Shown here one piece after another: positions 6,609 to 7,654 of a stretch of DNA of 7,654 nucleotides. The notes under the pieces are model-generated. The model was not told the DNA's origin. It did no database searches and worked only from the letters and a program-made list of their open reading frames with translations. This stretch comes from Desulfarculus sp. (GTDB taxonomy: Bacteria > Desulfobacterota > Desulfarculia > Desulfarculales > Desulfarculaceae), in the NCBI GenBank assembly GCA_020216625.1, contig JAIUYB010000088.1, positions 1-7,654 on the forward strand, read 5' to 3'. A program made the translations under genes and the position numbers. How positions within the stretch are numbered: position 1 is the stretch's first letter; every line of letters starts with the position of its first letter.

Positions 6609-6745
6609 CCCGCCTGTCTCCGGTGCGGCCATGCATCCGCCTCGCGGATTGACAACGGCCATTCCCGGAGCCGCCCCGGTCAGCCAAAATCCTCCTTCCC
6701 GTCCGCCAGAGTCAGGCTCCCCCTGCCCCTAGCTCGCTCGGCTGA

Positions 6746-7654
6746 TCAAGGCTCCTGGTCCAGGGCGGCGTAGGCCCAGGCCAGGTTTTGAGGGCGCATG
6801 CCCCGGAACAGTCCGCTGCTGGTCCCGAAGATGAAACCTCCACCCGGCGCGCCAGCGGCCAGGACCGCTCGTGCGGCCGTCTCCACTCCCTGGCGGGAGT
6901 AATCGCCCACCAGCCAGTCCGGGTCCAGGTTGCCCCAGAGACAGAGCCTACTCCCCCATTCCGCTTTGAGTTGGGCCAGGTCCATGCCAGCCCCTGGATC
7001 CAAGCACTGCAACCCGTCGAAGCCGGCCGCGACCAGATCGGGAAGCAGGGGGCCCAGGTGGCCGTCGCTGTGGAAAAAGACCGGGACCCGACGCTGGGCC
7101 AGGATGGCAAGCGGGCTGGTCAGGGCGGGGAAATAGAGCTGGCGGAAAAAGTCGGGCGGGGTCAGCAAACCCTGGTTGTGGGCAATGTCGTCGGCCAAGA
7201 TGATCCCTTGCGCCCCGCTGTCCAGGGCGGCCAGGGCCAGGGAAAGGCAGACTTGGGCCGCTTGGCGCAGGTGATGCTCCAGGTCCGCGCCGCCCCGGAC
7301 CGTGGCCAGCATGAAAGCCTTGAAACCCAGGCGGACCATGCCCCGGCTGAATGGGCCGTCGATCAGGGCCATGATGAAGCGGTCGCTTTGGGCGCGCCAT
7401 TGCGCGAGTTGGCGGAGAGGGTGGGCGGCGGTCTCGCCTTGACCCCGGCCCAGGTCGATCGTGACCAGGTCCAGGCCAAGACGCTCCACGAACTCCCGGC
7501 GAGCGGAGAAATCCACCTTCGCGCAACCCAGGAAGTCGGCGATCAGACCGTCGTCAATCACCAGCTCGCCCCGGGGTGGGCGATCGGCGATCCCCCGGGC
7601 GATGGCCAGGCCCACCCGCTGCCTGGGAGAGAGGCCGGACGGGGGCGGGGTTTG
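6746..7654 (-). CDS. Uroporphyrinogen decarboxylase (URO-D) superfamily protein, methyltransferase-like, 5' partial
   Basis: The minus-strand frame is open to the right edge, giving 302 visible residues. A GTG at 7613-7615 is possible, but the 13 codons before it include LSPRQRV, which matches the start of URO-D-family proteins (typically TPRERV), so the true start probably lies outside the window. Seen motifs (numbered from the first visible codon): a DGPFSRG segment near 99-105, DDIAHNQG at 155-162, FHSDG at 194-198, PDLVAAGFDGLQC (C217), AGMD near 222-225, CLWGNLD at 238-244, and an APGGGFIFGTSSG stretch near the end. The family contains heme-pathway HemE and corrinoid methyltransferases such as MtaA and MtbA. 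The latter use a HxC zinc motif; here the matching place reads H195-S-D197, so zinc binding by that motif is unlikely without another ligand. It is convergent with the hdr/met operon, so not part of it. Family is clear; substrate is unknown. Confidence 0.87.
   Translation of the reverse strand, partial: QTPPPSGLSPRQRVGLAIARGIADRPPRGELVIDDGLIADFLGCAKVDFSARREFVERLGLDLVTIDLGRGQGETAAHPLRQLAQWRAQSDRFIMALIDGPFSRGMVRLGFKAFMLATVRGGADLEHHLRQAAQVCLSLALAALDSGAQGIILADDIAHNQGLLTPPDFFRQLYFPALTSPLAILAQRRVPVFFHSDGHLGPLLPDLVAAGFDGLQCLDPGAGMDLAQLKAEWGSRLCLWGNLDPDWLVGDYSRQGVETAARAVLAAGAPGGGFIFGTSSGLFRGMRPQNLAWAYAALDQEP

Noticed and set aside
6635..6649. Small hairpin ATCCGC/GCGGAT in the intergenic gap
   Set aside because: A six-base stem with a three-base loop and no T-tract; too weak to call as a terminator or operator.
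5875..6687. Open frame on the minus strand opposite the end of the fusion gene and extending into the intergenic gap
   Set aside because: It overlaps the ferredoxin and MvhD domains of the real gene, shows no family motif, and has a biased shadow-like composition.
1..7654. Mobile elements, CRISPR arrays, tRNA or rRNA genes, and direct repeats
   Set aside because: No transposase or integrase motif, no regularly spaced repeats, and no tRNA-like or rRNA-like segment was found by reading; nearly all bases are accounted for by the seven genes.

Overview
The window is a very GC-rich stretch of bacterial DNA with strong G/C preference at third codon positions. It holds seven protein genes and almost no non-coding DNA. 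The gene content (HdrA and MvhD electron-transfer proteins, a two-subunit MetV/MetF methylene-tetrahydrofolate reductase, a QmoB-like fusion) points to a strict anaerobe using the Wood-Ljungdahl pathway. A high-GC sulfate-reducing Desulfobacterota of the Desulfarculus type is a reasonable guess. No ribosomal or taxonomic marker is present, so that placement is inference.

Bases 1-6555 carry six plus-strand genes packed as one operon. In order they are: (1) an HdrA-family flavin/iron-sulfur protein whose N-terminus lies before the window; (2) a free-standing MvhD-type iron-sulfur protein; (3) MetV; (4) a short, divergent MetF; (5) a second, QmoA-sized HdrA-like protein with an internal ferredoxin insert; (6) a 714-residue HdrA-MvhD fusion of QmoB architecture. 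Junctions are ATGA overlaps (2/3 and 5/6), an 8-base overlap (3/4), and gaps of 37 bases (1/2) and 18 bases (4/5), so co-transcription and translational coupling are very likely. A strong GC hairpin without a T-tract follows the last gene. Genes 1-4 resemble the MetFV-HdrABC-MvhD type of methylene-THF reductase known from the acetogen Moorella; HdrB and HdrC are not in the window and may lie upstream.

The unusual part is the added downstream pair, genes 5 and 6. With gene 1 it gives three HdrA-like proteins and two MvhD modules around one MetVF pair. Gene 6 has lost many cofactor residues: the Cys motif of the HdrA core, the last Gly and the acidic residue of its Rossmann fold, and one MvhD Cys. 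MetF lacks about 40 residues near its C-terminus and has Arg where E. coli MetF has folate-binding Gln183. My reading is a variant multi-subunit complex joining C1 reduction to flavin-based or quinone-linked electron transfer, partly built from paralogs that may have become structural.

Bases 6556-6745 are a short gap between convergent genes. From 6746 to the right edge, on the minus strand, is most of a uroporphyrinogen-decarboxylase-family protein of the kind that includes corrinoid-dependent methyltransferases. Its N-terminus runs off the window.
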